From an uncultured Desulfovibrio sp. (GTDB lineage Bacteria; Desulfobacterota; Desulfovibrionia; Desulfovibrionales; Desulfovibrionaceae): a stretch of DNA of 55,515 nucleotides. Location: the NCBI GenBank assembly GCA_944327285.1, contig CALVHG010000010.1:1-55515 (forward strand), in the 5' to 3' direction. The notes under the pieces are model-generated. The model was given only the letters and a program-made list of their open reading frames with translations. It did no database searches and was not told the origin of the DNA. The translations under genes and the position numbers were made by a program. Position 1 is the first letter of the stretch. Each line of letters starts with the position of its first letter. This document shows positions 24,657 through 33,716 of this stretch, piece after piece.

Positions 24657-25793
24657 CTATACTCCCGCTGGACGAATTCTTGTTTCAAACACGTTCAGGG
24701 CGTCGGCAATGGCCTTATCCATATCCCAGTAGCGGTAGGCCCCCAGACGACCGCCGAGAATAAGGTTTGGCATCCGGGCCGCCTCTTCCGCATACTTTGC
24801 GTATATTTCGTTATTACGCGCATTGTTCACGGGATAGTAGGCCTCGTCTCCCTGCCGGTATGTCTTGGAATATTCGCGGCAGATGACTGTCTTGTCCAGC
24901 GCAAAGGGCTCGGCTCGTTCAGGATGATAATGTTTGAACTCGTGCACGCGGGTGAAGGGCACGTCCACATCCGCATAGTTCATCACCGCGGTGCCTTGAT
25001 AATCCCGCACAGGAAGAGTTTCCCACTCGAAGCGCAGGGAACGCCATTCCAGCTCTCCATATTTGTACTGAAAAAGCTGATCCGGCATGCCGGTATAGAT
25101 CACCGTGCAGTCCGCGGGGAGTTGCTGCCTGACGCTTTCAAACTCGCAGTTCAGCTTCACAGTAATAAGGGGATTGTCCAGCATGCGCTTAAAGATGCTG
25201 AAATAACCGTCCTTCGGCACGCCCTGCCAGGTATCGCTGAAGTAGTTGGCGTTGTAATTGGTGCGGAACGGCAGACGATTGATAATGGACGCCGGCAGCT
25301 CGCGGGGATCATGCTCCCACTGCTTGTGCGTATATCCTCTGATGAACGCCTCGTACAAAGGGCGGCCAATAAGGGAGATGGCCTTTTCTTCCAGATTCTT
25401 CGGCTCGGCAATGAAGTCGCGGGCAATTTCCGCTTCGAGGAAAGCCGCCGCTTCCGCGGGTCGGAGGTTCTTTCCATAAAAGGCATTAATGGTGCTCAGG
25501 TTGATGGGCATGGTATAAACCTTGCCATTGTGGGTAATGAACACCTTATGCTGATAGCCGGTGAACTCTCCGAACAGGTTGATATACTCCCAGACCTGCG
25601 GCAGGGACGTATGGAAGATGTGCGAGCCGTAACGATGACATTCAATGCCCGTTTCCTCGTCCAGCGAGGAATGGCAATTGCCGCCGATGTGGTCGCGCCT
25701 GTCGATGATGGTGACAGGTTCCTTCAAAACTGTCGCTATGCGCTCGGCAAGGGTCGCGCCCCAGAAGCCTGCGCCGATGATGAGGTATGACAA
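24657..25793 (-). CDS. glf: Glf, UDP-galactopyranose mutase
   Basis: Glf is a flavoenzyme that contracts UDP-galactopyranose to UDP-galactofuranose, the donor for galactofuranose in surface glycans. The 378-aa protein has the FAD-binding start YLIIGAGFWGATLAERIA, followed by a D-R-R-D-H-I-G-G-N motif, the YGSHIFHT stretch, an R-x-Y-W-D-M-D end block (RLGAYRYWDMD) and the expected size. The start is TTG at 25793 with AGGAG five bases upstream. Two GlfT2-like transferases lie upstream in the same transcriptional direction, which strongly supports galactofuranose in the final polymer. Confidence 0.97.
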   Translation of the reverse strand: MSYLIIGAGFWGATLAERIATVLKEPVTIIDRRDHIGGNCHSSLDEETGIECHRYGSHIFHTSLPQVWEYINLFGEFTGYQHKVFITHNGKVYTMPINLSTINAFYGKNLRPAEAAAFLEAEIARDFIAEPKNLEEKAISLIGRPLYEAFIRGYTHKQWEHDPRELPASIINRLPFRTNYNANYFSDTWQGVPKDGYFSIFKRMLDNPLITVKLNCEFESVRQQLPADCTVIYTGMPDQLFQYKYGELEWRSLRFEWETLPVRDYQGTAVMNYADVDVPFTRVHEFKHYHPERAEPFALDKTVICREYSKTYRQGDEAYYPVNNARNNEIYAKYAEEAARMPNLILGGRLGAYRYWDMDKAIADALNVFETRIRPAGV

Positions 25794-25805
25794 AGTTTCT
25801 CCTCT

Positions 25806-25942
25806 TAGAGCAAATCAACTTTGAGATGTAAAAAATATCCTTATCTACCCGCTATGAAAATGGCGCGCTGGAAAATACAAACGGCAACGATTGTAGCATA
25901 TGAATCGGGAGTTGTCTCTCATCTCAAAATTGAATTGCTCTA
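25806..25942. repeat. 137-bp MITE-like element with TAGAGC ends
   Basis: The two ends form terminal inverted repeats of 23 bases with only two mismatches (TAGAGCAA... at 25806 and its complement ending at 25942), flanked by TA. The TAGAGC tips match those of the 148-bp repeats in the T6SS region, but the interior is unrelated and AT-rich. It fills the gap between glf and the AT-rich gene almost exactly. The TA border and small size suit a non-autonomous IS630/mariner-type element (inference). Confidence 0.8.
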
Positions 25943-25943
25943 A

Positions 25944-27218
25944 TCACTCAGATTTATTTTTGTAAAGCCAGTCAATTACTTCTGTCAATTTATATGCATC
26001 GAAGCCTAGATTGATTAATTTTTTATAAATTGTATTCTCATCGACAAAGTCGATGACAAGAACAACGGTCTCTTTACTGATATTTGAAAAGTCTGTAATC
26101 TTATCATTATGATCTGCTTTGTATTTTACATCAAAAAATCCAATAACGTTTATTTTTTGCTGTGAACATTGTTTGCGTATATATGTATATGCATCATTAT
26201 GCCCATATATTATAATTGTATTGATATTTTTAGCTGTAAAAAAATCACTTATATCTATATTATCTTTGTAGACAGCAGTCAAAAAATAATATAGATTTTC
26301 AAGTAATGTGTTTTTTCTTTTGATAATTTTGTTCGCTTTTGCAGCAGATAGTATACTCTTTTCAAGAGCGCCAAAATATTTTTTTGCATATAATTCTTCA
26401 GTATCTTTGCGCAGTGCATTTAGCGCTTTTTCCTCTTCATCTCTAGGCATGTTTTTAGTGATAATATTAATAGATTCAAGGCCATAATCATAATATTCTT
26501 GAGTGAAATGCAACAATCCTTTTTTTAATGGATGATATGCATCACAGACGACATTTTTAGGCATATAAACAACATGACATCCTTGCAGTTCTTTTCTTGC
26601 AACAGAAAAACAGAATTCGATGAATTCATTTTGTAGATAAGCCTTTCGTACTGCAGCGGGATCAAAGCTTGAAATGCTTTCTTTTTTGCTATCATATAGC
26701 AGTGTTGAATTTTTTATTTCAAACAAAATTATTTTATCAATATCATAGAGCGATTTTATTTTTTTACAATATGCGATTGTACGATTCTTTATTTCGGCTG
26801 TACTGAGAAAGTTGAAAGGTTTTGTTTGTATAATTGGTGGAAATAATCCCTTGGAAGACATTCTATCATATAAGGGACGATAACCGCCAAAACAATATTG
26901 CCCATTCTCAAGGATATAATAATCAACACGTGCTAACCCCATATCAATTAGTATATAATCTGAATTTTTGCTTTCAATATAATCAAATACAGTTCTATTT
27001 ACATTAAATAGAATGCTTCTCTTGATAAAGTTGCTTACGATATCAGAAGTATCTATTTTGTTGTATCTATCAATATTTACAGGGATTCCATTTTCATAGA
27101 TAAAGAGAGGGGGGAAAGAGTTTACGTACTGATTTATCTTATATCCTCCATCATTTGGATGATGAGAAAAAATATCTCGCAAAACACAAATTCCCAAGAT
27201 ATTAAAGCTCGTTGTCAT
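25944..27218 (-). CDS. AT-rich DUF6270-like protein with C-terminal Rossmann-like domain
   Basis: The 424-aa product looks like two domains. The first 270 residues resemble DUF6270: an early ILGICVLRD block stands where the family has GSC-V-S-R-D, and HPLKKGLLHFTQEYY near residue 240 recalls the late His-containing block. The last 90 residues (IIIYGHNDAYTYIRKQ, then INVIGFFDVKY) look like the small nucleotide-binding-type domains often found in glycan genes. In this copy the first Ser of GSC is Ile, so a Ser-based chemistry seems lost. ATG 27218 is chosen, with GGAGGT seven bases upstream; the ATG at 27233 would include that ribosome site. The gene is far more AT-rich than its neighbours, suggesting transfer. 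Confidence 0.7.
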   Translation of the reverse strand: MTTSFNILGICVLRDIFSHHPNDGGYKINQYVNSFPPLFIYENGIPVNIDRYNKIDTSDIVSNFIKRSILFNVNRTVFDYIESKNSDYILIDMGLARVDYYILENGQYCFGGYRPLYDRMSSKGLFPPIIQTKPFNFLSTAEIKNRTIAYCKKIKSLYDIDKIILFEIKNSTLLYDSKKESISSFDPAAVRKAYLQNEFIEFCFSVARKELQGCHVVYMPKNVVCDAYHPLKKGLLHFTQEYYDYGLESINIITKNMPRDEEEKALNALRKDTEELYAKKYFGALEKSILSAAKANKIIKRKNTLLENLYYFLTAVYKDNIDISDFFTAKNINTIIIYGHNDAYTYIRKQCSQQKINVIGFFDVKYKADHNDKITDFSNISKETVVLVIDFVDENTIYKKLINLGFDAYKLTEVIDWLYKNKSE

Positions 27219-27283
27219 TATATTTACCTCCATAAGTTATTTCCATGTCCTCAGGGGGGAATTTTTCTACGTACTATATTCAT

Positions 27284-30200
27284 CTACTTTACAGCTCTAT
27301 TTATATATTCATCCATCAAGCTCCAAAACCAGCTATTTATATTGGAGACATGGTATCCGAGTTGTTTAGCCTTATCCATGTTCAAGGAGAATGTTTTCTC
27401 ATTGAATTCATGGAAAGGAGACTTCGTACCGTTTTTAGTATCAATGATAGCGGTTTTACCCGTTTTTTCCTCAATATACTTCAGGATCATGTCAATAGTC
27501 ACCATCCCTTCGCTAGCCAAGTTGATAGGACCGTTGAAGTCTTGAGCTGCGATCCAGGGGAGAAATGAGCCTACCTCAGTATCACGAATGAAAGTGAAAC
27601 CTCGCGATACGTCGTCAATATTCATAGCCTCCTGCTTGACGATGCTCTTGCAGTAGTAGAAGAGGCGATCGGTTTTAGTCACGTAGGGGATACGCACGGT
27701 TGTTACCGGCAAATTCTTGAAATACTGATACGCTACAGCCTCAGCCAGCCTCTTTCCCTTTACGTAACCTACGCTTACACCACGGATTTCTACCTGCAAG
27801 TTATAGGGATTGAAGTATTCTTCCCTCATATCCGGTATCATGTTCTCGTAGGTTTCCATTGAGGAAAGCTGAATATACTTGCCGCACTTTACATGAGAAA
27901 GTACGTTATTGGCATATAATGAACAGTAGGCAAGATTATCAAAGACTACATCGAAGTATTTACCAGATAATGCAGCCTTTACACTTGCTTCATTGGAAAC
28001 ATCCATAAACAGACGTTCCACATACATGCCAAAACTATCTCGCTTACGACCGCGCGTAGCAATGGTAACATTATTACCAAGGGCAATCAGTTCTTTGACA
28101 AGCTGCACGCCCATAAAACGCGTTCCACCAATGACTAGAACTTTACGGCCACTGATAGGAGCCCTGGCCGGGCGAGTCAACGCTGCATATTCGGGGCGAC
28201 CGCAGCTTTCCAAACCGCTGGCCATGCCATCTCGACTCCAGGCTACATCTTCCTTCACTTTTATCGCGGGATTACCGGCAATAGTACAGTTATTCGGGAA
28301 GATTCCCTTCACCACACTGCGGGCTCCTACAATGCTTCCGCTGCCAATATTGGTGCCATGCATGAGGAATGCCTGCTTGCCAACCCAGACATGCTCCCCT
28401 AACACTAGGAGATTGGATGGATGGTACGAGCCGCTCATCTTGCGATTGGTACACTCACCGGACTTGACATCAAAGACGGCATGTCCGTCCCCAGCCCACA
28501 GCTCGTTTTCAAAAGAAAACATGCAGTCACGGCCAATGATGGCTTTTTTCCCCATATTGACATGCAAACCAAAGTTGGAGGTAGCCGTACAGTGATCGCC
28601 GATGATAGCCGTAGCCGGAGTATAAAAGCGAAATAGTCCTCCTAAGCGGAAAGAGCAGTCATTGCCGATTTTCAGCAAAGAGCCGTACTCAAAGCCGCGC
28701 GACTCGATTTGCGTAGGAGCATTGAAGGAAACCCTTTCACCGATATCGATACGTGAGTTTGCGCAAAGATCAAAGGTCAGGAATCGCGCACTCACCATAT
28801 CCCTGCCAAACATGATATGGTTATTGAAACCGCGGAAGATAACCTTGCCAACTGTAGAGCGGAATCCTTCGATAGTATTACCAAAGGCGTCGGAGTAATT
28901 GCCCTTGGAGAGATCCAGGTTCTCCAGTACAATGGGTTTGAAACGACGGAATACGAAATCCCGCTTTTCCAGGTAGCCATACGAGGACAGGAGCTTATAC
29001 ACACCGTCATCATAAGCCTTATCGAGTGAAACAAGATAATAATCGTCACTCTTGCCTTTGAGCACTGCAATATCTTCTACACGGCCTTTGCGTATGCTTT
29101 CGCGCCGCATGGTGACGCCGAAGGCCACGGAACGTCCAAAATAACGCTGCAATATCTTTTCAAACTTGTTGGATCGTACCCATGTTACAATCTTACGACC
29201 GCGGCAGTTCTCGGCTGCAAATTTCGCAATAAGATAGAATTCCTGATCCGCAGGAGGCACAAGTTTTGATAATTCGATGAACTCCTGTTCATATACGCGA
29301 TTGTTAAGACAGGCTGCCTGTAATGTATCAAGATTCATCTTTTTGAAATTCTTGAAGAACATATCCCGGTTCTTATTCATGGGATAGGAGTGCTCAAGAC
29401 TGCGATTCCCCATAATGGCAGTAGCTAGCGGAGCCTCCTTCACCATTGCCATGGTAGGCTTAAGCTTTTTAAAGAAATCTTCCCCCTTTTGGTTGTTAAC
29501 CAGAACAAGCGAAGTTCCTTTATTATCGTTCAGGGAGGGATCAAAGGTGCCGATTTTCCAGAAGTCACCAATAGTCAGATCGCCCTGACGGGGCATGCGG
29601 TTTGAAGTACAGTCAGCGCAAGCCAGATTTTTGGCTAAACTTTGCAAATAGGAGCGGAAATAGGGATCTGTCTCCAGCGGCTTGGAGTATTTTGTGTCGT
29701 CATCAAACCAAGCGTTAACGCCCGCATGCCATCCCCAGGGCTCTTTAGCCTTGAATTCCAAACGGGTGATTTTTTTCCCACCCAGAACTTCTTGATGATA
29801 CTTTTCAAATACTTTTGAAGATGTGATGCCGTGGCAGACAAGATCCATCGTGACCAGATTGTCATAGTCCTTACCCAGGGCGGAATAAAGGCCGGCAACC
29901 TGACAGGGCATTCCCGTAAACAGCACCAGTCTTCCCTGTTCCAATAATTCTTTGATTCGAGGATAAGAGGGAGCTGAGTTACTCTGCATATATTTTGAGC
30001 CCCGGATGCGTTCAAGGCTCTCTTTATCTTCAACTATAATATGCTCGACTTCAAAATTTTCTTTGTAGGCAGCTCCACAAACTGCACCATTATGTTTCAA
30101 TATATATTCAGCCGCTACGGTAAACATCCCCCCGGAAGAGCTTATCTTACGAATAGCATCAGGCGCCATCATTGCATAGCAGCCGGGATTAGAATTATTT

Positions 30201-31531
30201 TTATATTGAGGATGCAATGCTGGGCAATGTTTTGCACAAAGACCGCAATCAACGCATGTGGCTGCTTCGATAACAGGACGCAAAAAACCGAACTCGTCCG
30301 GCTTCATTTCAATAGAATGTACGGGACAAACCGCAGAGCATGTGCCGCATCCTGTGCATGCCCGTTGCACATTCAGGACATGGAGCACATTGCGGGTCAG
30401 TTTTCGACCGTCTACATTTACAAGATCCCCGCCTATCCCTTTTAGTGCGTCGTTCAACCATTCCCGACAGCGGATGCGATCATTATCCAGGATGGAGTTG
30501 ACTTGAGTGTAGTCAACTGACAGCATGAATTTTTCTTCTTTGAGCTCCTTGACGGGATCCATGACGAGACGATCTGTCAAATTCAAAAGGTTAGCAATGG
30601 AGCGGAAGCGTGAATACCCCCGATGCTTGTTAGGCAGGGGAAGAAATTGTTTGTTGAACAGCAGAGAGAAGCACATTCCGTGGAAGGAATCAGTGAGTAC
30701 ATAAGAAGCATTCTTAAAGAAATACAGCCAATCATAAACTTCAAGTTTTGTTCGGACACAGTCGTCCATATTCAACATCTTTCGATTTACTTCCGCATTG
30801 TTACCAAAACCATCCAGCATAATGACAGGGCGCAGGCCTAAGCGCTTGGACATATGCAGCAACAAGGCTTTCTTTTCTGGTGTCGCATCTAAAATATAGG
30901 CCAGCATGTAGGGAGCTGCTTCTTTGAAACGACTACGCTCGGCAAAGGCTGCATAGTCGTCAGGAGAAGCAAGAAATACAGGATCCAAGACCCGCGTAGC
31001 ATCTACATGATATACGTCGCGACAAAGACGAACGCCATCATCTTCGCGTACGGCAATGGCATCGAAACGCTTCATCAGGCGGGAAATAAGAATCCGCTCT
31101 TCTTCTGGGGCGAAGTCGGTTCCATGACCAAACGAAGCTGCGTAGGCAACTTTCTTTTTGTCATCATCTGCAAAGTCAAGATAGAAAGTTTTACCAAAAG
31201 CGCGGCTGATTCCATAGTTCCAGACCTGGTCCGAGCCAATGATAAAACCATCGCACAAATTATTCAGCTCGTACTGCCGATCCAGTGGCCGTGTGCCGCT
31301 GGTCTGGAAATGTTCGTTGGCAAAACGGCGGGCATGAGTATCACGACGCTCAAAATCATCGTCGGCTGCCCCCGGTTTTTCAATCATCAAAGGAGATAGT
31401 CCCATTTTTTTCAGCGTTGACTGCAACGCATAATATGTGAGCACGCTACCATAATTGAGACCATACCATACGCCCAGAACGCCGATATCAAACTTCTTAT
31501 GCATTGCAATAGAGCTATTATTTGTGTTCAT
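27284..31531 (-). CDS. Four-domain fusion: pyruvyl transferase, FrhB-type Fe-S, beta-helix acyltransferase, SDR epimerase
   Basis: This 1415-aa protein joins parts normally found as separate proteins. Residues about 14-355 match polysaccharide pyruvyl transferases (GVWYGLNYGSVLTYYALQ start, IGSDQVWN, LTDSFHGM). Two 4Fe-4S motifs, CTGCGTCSAVCP at about 390 and CVDCGLCAKHCP at about 425, start a coenzyme F420 hydrogenase beta-like region to about 735. After a linking domain, residues about 890-1090 form left-handed beta-helix repeats ending in AGNPAIKVKED, as in sugar O-acyltransferases. Residues about 1123-1410 are an NAD-dependent epimerase/dehydratase with GGTRFMG and Y-V-K-G-K. No stop or frameshift interrupts the frame. 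The ATG has AGGGGA upstream. It probably modifies sugars in the capsule; a multi-step role is inference. Confidence 0.88.
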   Translation of the reverse strand: MNTNNSSIAMHKKFDIGVLGVWYGLNYGSVLTYYALQSTLKKMGLSPLMIEKPGAADDDFERRDTHARRFANEHFQTSGTRPLDRQYELNNLCDGFIIGSDQVWNYGISRAFGKTFYLDFADDDKKKVAYAASFGHGTDFAPEEERILISRLMKRFDAIAVREDDGVRLCRDVYHVDATRVLDPVFLASPDDYAAFAERSRFKEAAPYMLAYILDATPEKKALLLHMSKRLGLRPVIMLDGFGNNAEVNRKMLNMDDCVRTKLEVYDWLYFFKNASYVLTDSFHGMCFSLLFNKQFLPLPNKHRGYSRFRSIANLLNLTDRLVMDPVKELKEEKFMLSVDYTQVNSILDNDRIRCREWLNDALKGIGGDLVNVDGRKLTRNVLHVLNVQRACTGCGTCSAVCPVHSIEMKPDEFGFLRPVIEAATCVDCGLCAKHCPALHPQYKNNSNPGCYAMMAPDAIRKISSSGGMFTVAAEYILKHNGAVCGAAYKENFEVEHIIVEDKESLERIRGSKYMQSNSAPSYPRIKELLEQGRLVLFTGMPCQVAGLYSALGKDYDNLVTMDLVCHGITSSKVFEKYHQEVLGGKKITRLEFKAKEPWGWHAGVNAWFDDDTKYSKPLETDPYFRSYLQSLAKNLACADCTSNRMPRQGDLTIGDFWKIGTFDPSLNDNKGTSLVLVNNQKGEDFFKKLKPTMAMVKEAPLATAIMGNRSLEHSYPMNKNRDMFFKNFKKMNLDTLQAACLNNRVYEQEFIELSKLVPPADQEFYLIAKFAAENCRGRKIVTWVRSNKFEKILQRYFGRSVAFGVTMRRESIRKGRVEDIAVLKGKSDDYYLVSLDKAYDDGVYKLLSSYGYLEKRDFVFRRFKPIVLENLDLSKGNYSDAFGNTIEGFRSTVGKVIFRGFNNHIMFGRDMVSARFLTFDLCANSRIDIGERVSFNAPTQIESRGFEYGSLLKIGNDCSFRLGGLFRFYTPATAIIGDHCTATSNFGLHVNMGKKAIIGRDCMFSFENELWAGDGHAVFDVKSGECTNRKMSGSYHPSNLLVLGEHVWVGKQAFLMHGTNIGSGSIVGARSVVKGIFPNNCTIAGNPAIKVKEDVAWSRDGMASGLESCGRPEYAALTRPARAPISGRKVLVIGGTRFMGVQLVKELIALGNNVTIATRGRKRDSFGMYVERLFMDVSNEASVKAALSGKYFDVVFDNLAYCSLYANNVLSHVKCGKYIQLSSMETYENMIPDMREEYFNPYNLQVEIRGVSVGYVKGKRLAEAVAYQYFKNLPVTTVRIPYVTKTDRLFYYCKSIVKQEAMNIDDVSRGFTFIRDTEVGSFLPWIAAQDFNGPINLASEGMVTIDMILKYIEEKTGKTAIIDTKNGTKSPFHEFNEKTFSLNMDKAKQLGYHVSNINSWFWSLMDEYINRAVK

Positions 31532-31556
31532 TACTATCCCCTAATAAGTCTTTTTA

Positions 31557-33716
31557 TTAGTTTCCAAACTGTTGTTTCCAAAAAACACTGCTACGCTGCT
31601 GTTTCATGCTAGAGGCATATATTTTTTTTAATTTTTTAAACGACACACACATCAAAAGACTTGTTTTTATAAAACAGAATAAATTTTTAAAGAACAGTAT
31701 CGGCATCCTGTTTAGAATAGTCTTTTTGAGTGTAAGTTCATCAATCATAATAACTTGATCGCGCATGTAAACTCGATTTTTATTAGGCATCATCCATTTA
31801 TAAACCATATCCTTGGGAGTGTGCCTGATAAAACAGCGCGGCAGCAGATGGCCATTCAGGCTTACTTTACGAAGAAAGGCAGGAAAGAGCTTAGTTTTGA
31901 TATTTTTGTCTGCAAGAGTAAGCTGTTCCTTTTCTTCCAGCGTGTAGGACACGCTTTGCTCGCAGGCCGAAAGATCTTTTATTTTTTTGAGAATCTCCAC
32001 GGGAACCATGTTTTTTTCCCAAAAGGAGGGTCCTTCAAGCACATGGTTTATGGCCATATTCAGGCAAGCTGCAGTGCCATAAAGGTAAGAATTGTTGTAG
32101 GAGGAAAAATGCTTCCATAGCATTTTTAAGATCTTCATGGGGGAACAGTTCAATTCGGGAATCGTCAGGTGATGGACAATATGACTGCGAATAAAAAGAT
32201 AGACAGTCATGGCGTTTTCCTTGGTCTTGAAATCCTGCTGCCAGCAGGAAACGCCATTAAGGGATATCACCTTAAAATCATTAGAGTAGGAAAAATCGAT
32301 ATCATCCCCTCTGACAAAAAAAGGCAGAGAGTAGTTTTTGGCTTCAGCCACGGGGAAGAAAAAGAACCACCACGCGCCATAGATGCGCCTGTTAGTCTCC
32401 TTTTCGTTCTCTACAAGGCGTTCGGCATCTCGCAAATCGAATCCATGCTTCAGAGGATGGCATCCGCCATCAAACCAGGCACCGTTTTCCCACTGCTGGA
32501 ACTGAATGTTCTCAAAGAGCATAGCCCCGCTCAAAGAGGTCTTGGGATCCAGAGCGTGGCGCATGAAGGACATGCTGCGGAAGATGGAACTTGCCTCACA
32601 ACTGGCGTCGTCGTCCATGAACAGGCAGTGAGTATGACGTCCGGTTTCCTGGTAATGGATCAGGCTGCGGGTAAAGCCGCCCGTTCCCCCAAGGTTCTTG
32701 TTGGGGATCAGGGTTGCTCCTTTTACATCTTCCGGCGACAGGGTCTGCCCGTTATCAACGACAGTGATATCAATTAATGTGCTGTAGAGCGGGTGAGCGG
32801 CAATAGCCGTGCTCAAGCGTCTCACAGCGGCTTTGACTGCCGCTTCTCGCTTAAAGGTCGTAATGCCTATTCCCAGCTTTACCGGCTGTGTTTCCGGATC
32901 TGAAGACAGCCAGCCGCCGCCGAACAGCATACTGCTCTTACGGGCAAAAATGCGTATGCCCACTAGCCCCGTCTCAGGATAGTTGCCCACAGGCAGCTCG
33001 AACGTATCGCGCTCCGATGCTGCTACGGAATAACAATACAGATTTCGTTCTCCGTGCTCATCCTTATGGACTATGCAGATATCCGCATCGCCTGAGAAAT
33101 CGATATAAGCAGATATATTGCGTATATTTGTATATTTTCCCCATTTACAGGCGCTGAAGGCATTGAAATAGGTAAGGAGATCAACCGAAGTATCCTTGCC
33201 CATATGGACACAAGAATCTTCAAAGCTATAATAAATATTTGATCCTGAAAATTTATAGTAGATCTGTTCCTCGCAGCACAAATCAAGCGTCGGAGAAATA
33301 AAATTATAAAGGATCGTATCTGAATCTATTGGTTGAGAGGCTCTGGTAATAACATCGCGCGACAAAGCGCTTTCATCCAATCCAAGAAAGCTGATTTCGA
33401 GCGTGCCGTCGTCAAACGCTGTCAAATCCAAAGAGAGCTCCGCGGCACCCCAATCACTGGCCGACAGCCTGCGCTCGCACAGCCAGGTAAAGCTGTAGCC
33501 CGGACGAGCCAGACCAATCTTCATTTCGAGCGAACCTTTGAACAAGAACGCGATGAGCGGATTGTTTCCCTCCTGCTGCTTCAATGTCGCAACTGAAATA
33601 TTCGATGTAAAAAATCTATTCAGGTTTATCCAGCATCCTTTGGGAATATAGATGCCATCCCCCCCGAAATTATCGTCATTACAGCATATATCGATATAGT
33701 TAAAAATAAGCATCAT
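31557..33716 (-). CDS. GlfT2-like galactofuranosyltransferase (GT2), long form
   Basis: The 719-aa protein has a beta-sandwich N-terminal part (residues about 1-285), a GT-A glycosyltransferase core and a long C-terminal helical region, as in GlfT2. Core motifs are GIGITTFKREAAVKAA, NKNLGGTGGFTRSL, the metal-binding D368-D369-D370 in FMDDDA, and RGDD with D471-D472. In GlfT2 a later His (in VWH-x-x-F) also binds the metal; here the matching block is CWQQDF, with Gln493 in its place, so metal binding may be altered. The start is one of two adjacent ATGs (33716, 33713) after AGAGG. It overlaps the next upstream gene by 17 bases. It would use UDP-galactofuranose from Glf. Confidence 0.85.
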   Translation of the reverse strand: MMLIFNYIDICCNDDNFGGDGIYIPKGCWINLNRFFTSNISVATLKQQEGNNPLIAFLFKGSLEMKIGLARPGYSFTWLCERRLSASDWGAAELSLDLTAFDDGTLEISFLGLDESALSRDVITRASQPIDSDTILYNFISPTLDLCCEEQIYYKFSGSNIYYSFEDSCVHMGKDTSVDLLTYFNAFSACKWGKYTNIRNISAYIDFSGDADICIVHKDEHGERNLYCYSVAASERDTFELPVGNYPETGLVGIRIFARKSSMLFGGGWLSSDPETQPVKLGIGITTFKREAAVKAAVRRLSTAIAAHPLYSTLIDITVVDNGQTLSPEDVKGATLIPNKNLGGTGGFTRSLIHYQETGRHTHCLFMDDDASCEASSIFRSMSFMRHALDPKTSLSGAMLFENIQFQQWENGAWFDGGCHPLKHGFDLRDAERLVENEKETNRRIYGAWWFFFFPVAEAKNYSLPFFVRGDDIDFSYSNDFKVISLNGVSCWQQDFKTKENAMTVYLFIRSHIVHHLTIPELNCSPMKILKMLWKHFSSYNNSYLYGTAACLNMAINHVLEGPSFWEKNMVPVEILKKIKDLSACEQSVSYTLEEKEQLTLADKNIKTKLFPAFLRKVSLNGHLLPRCFIRHTPKDMVYKWMMPNKNRVYMRDQVIMIDELTLKKTILNRMPILFFKNLFCFIKTSLLMCVSFKKLKKIYASSMKQQRSSVFWKQQFGN

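Noticed and set aside
22969-24732. Open frame of 587 codons on the plus strand
   Set aside because: It runs across galU and galE in antisense and shows no domain pattern.
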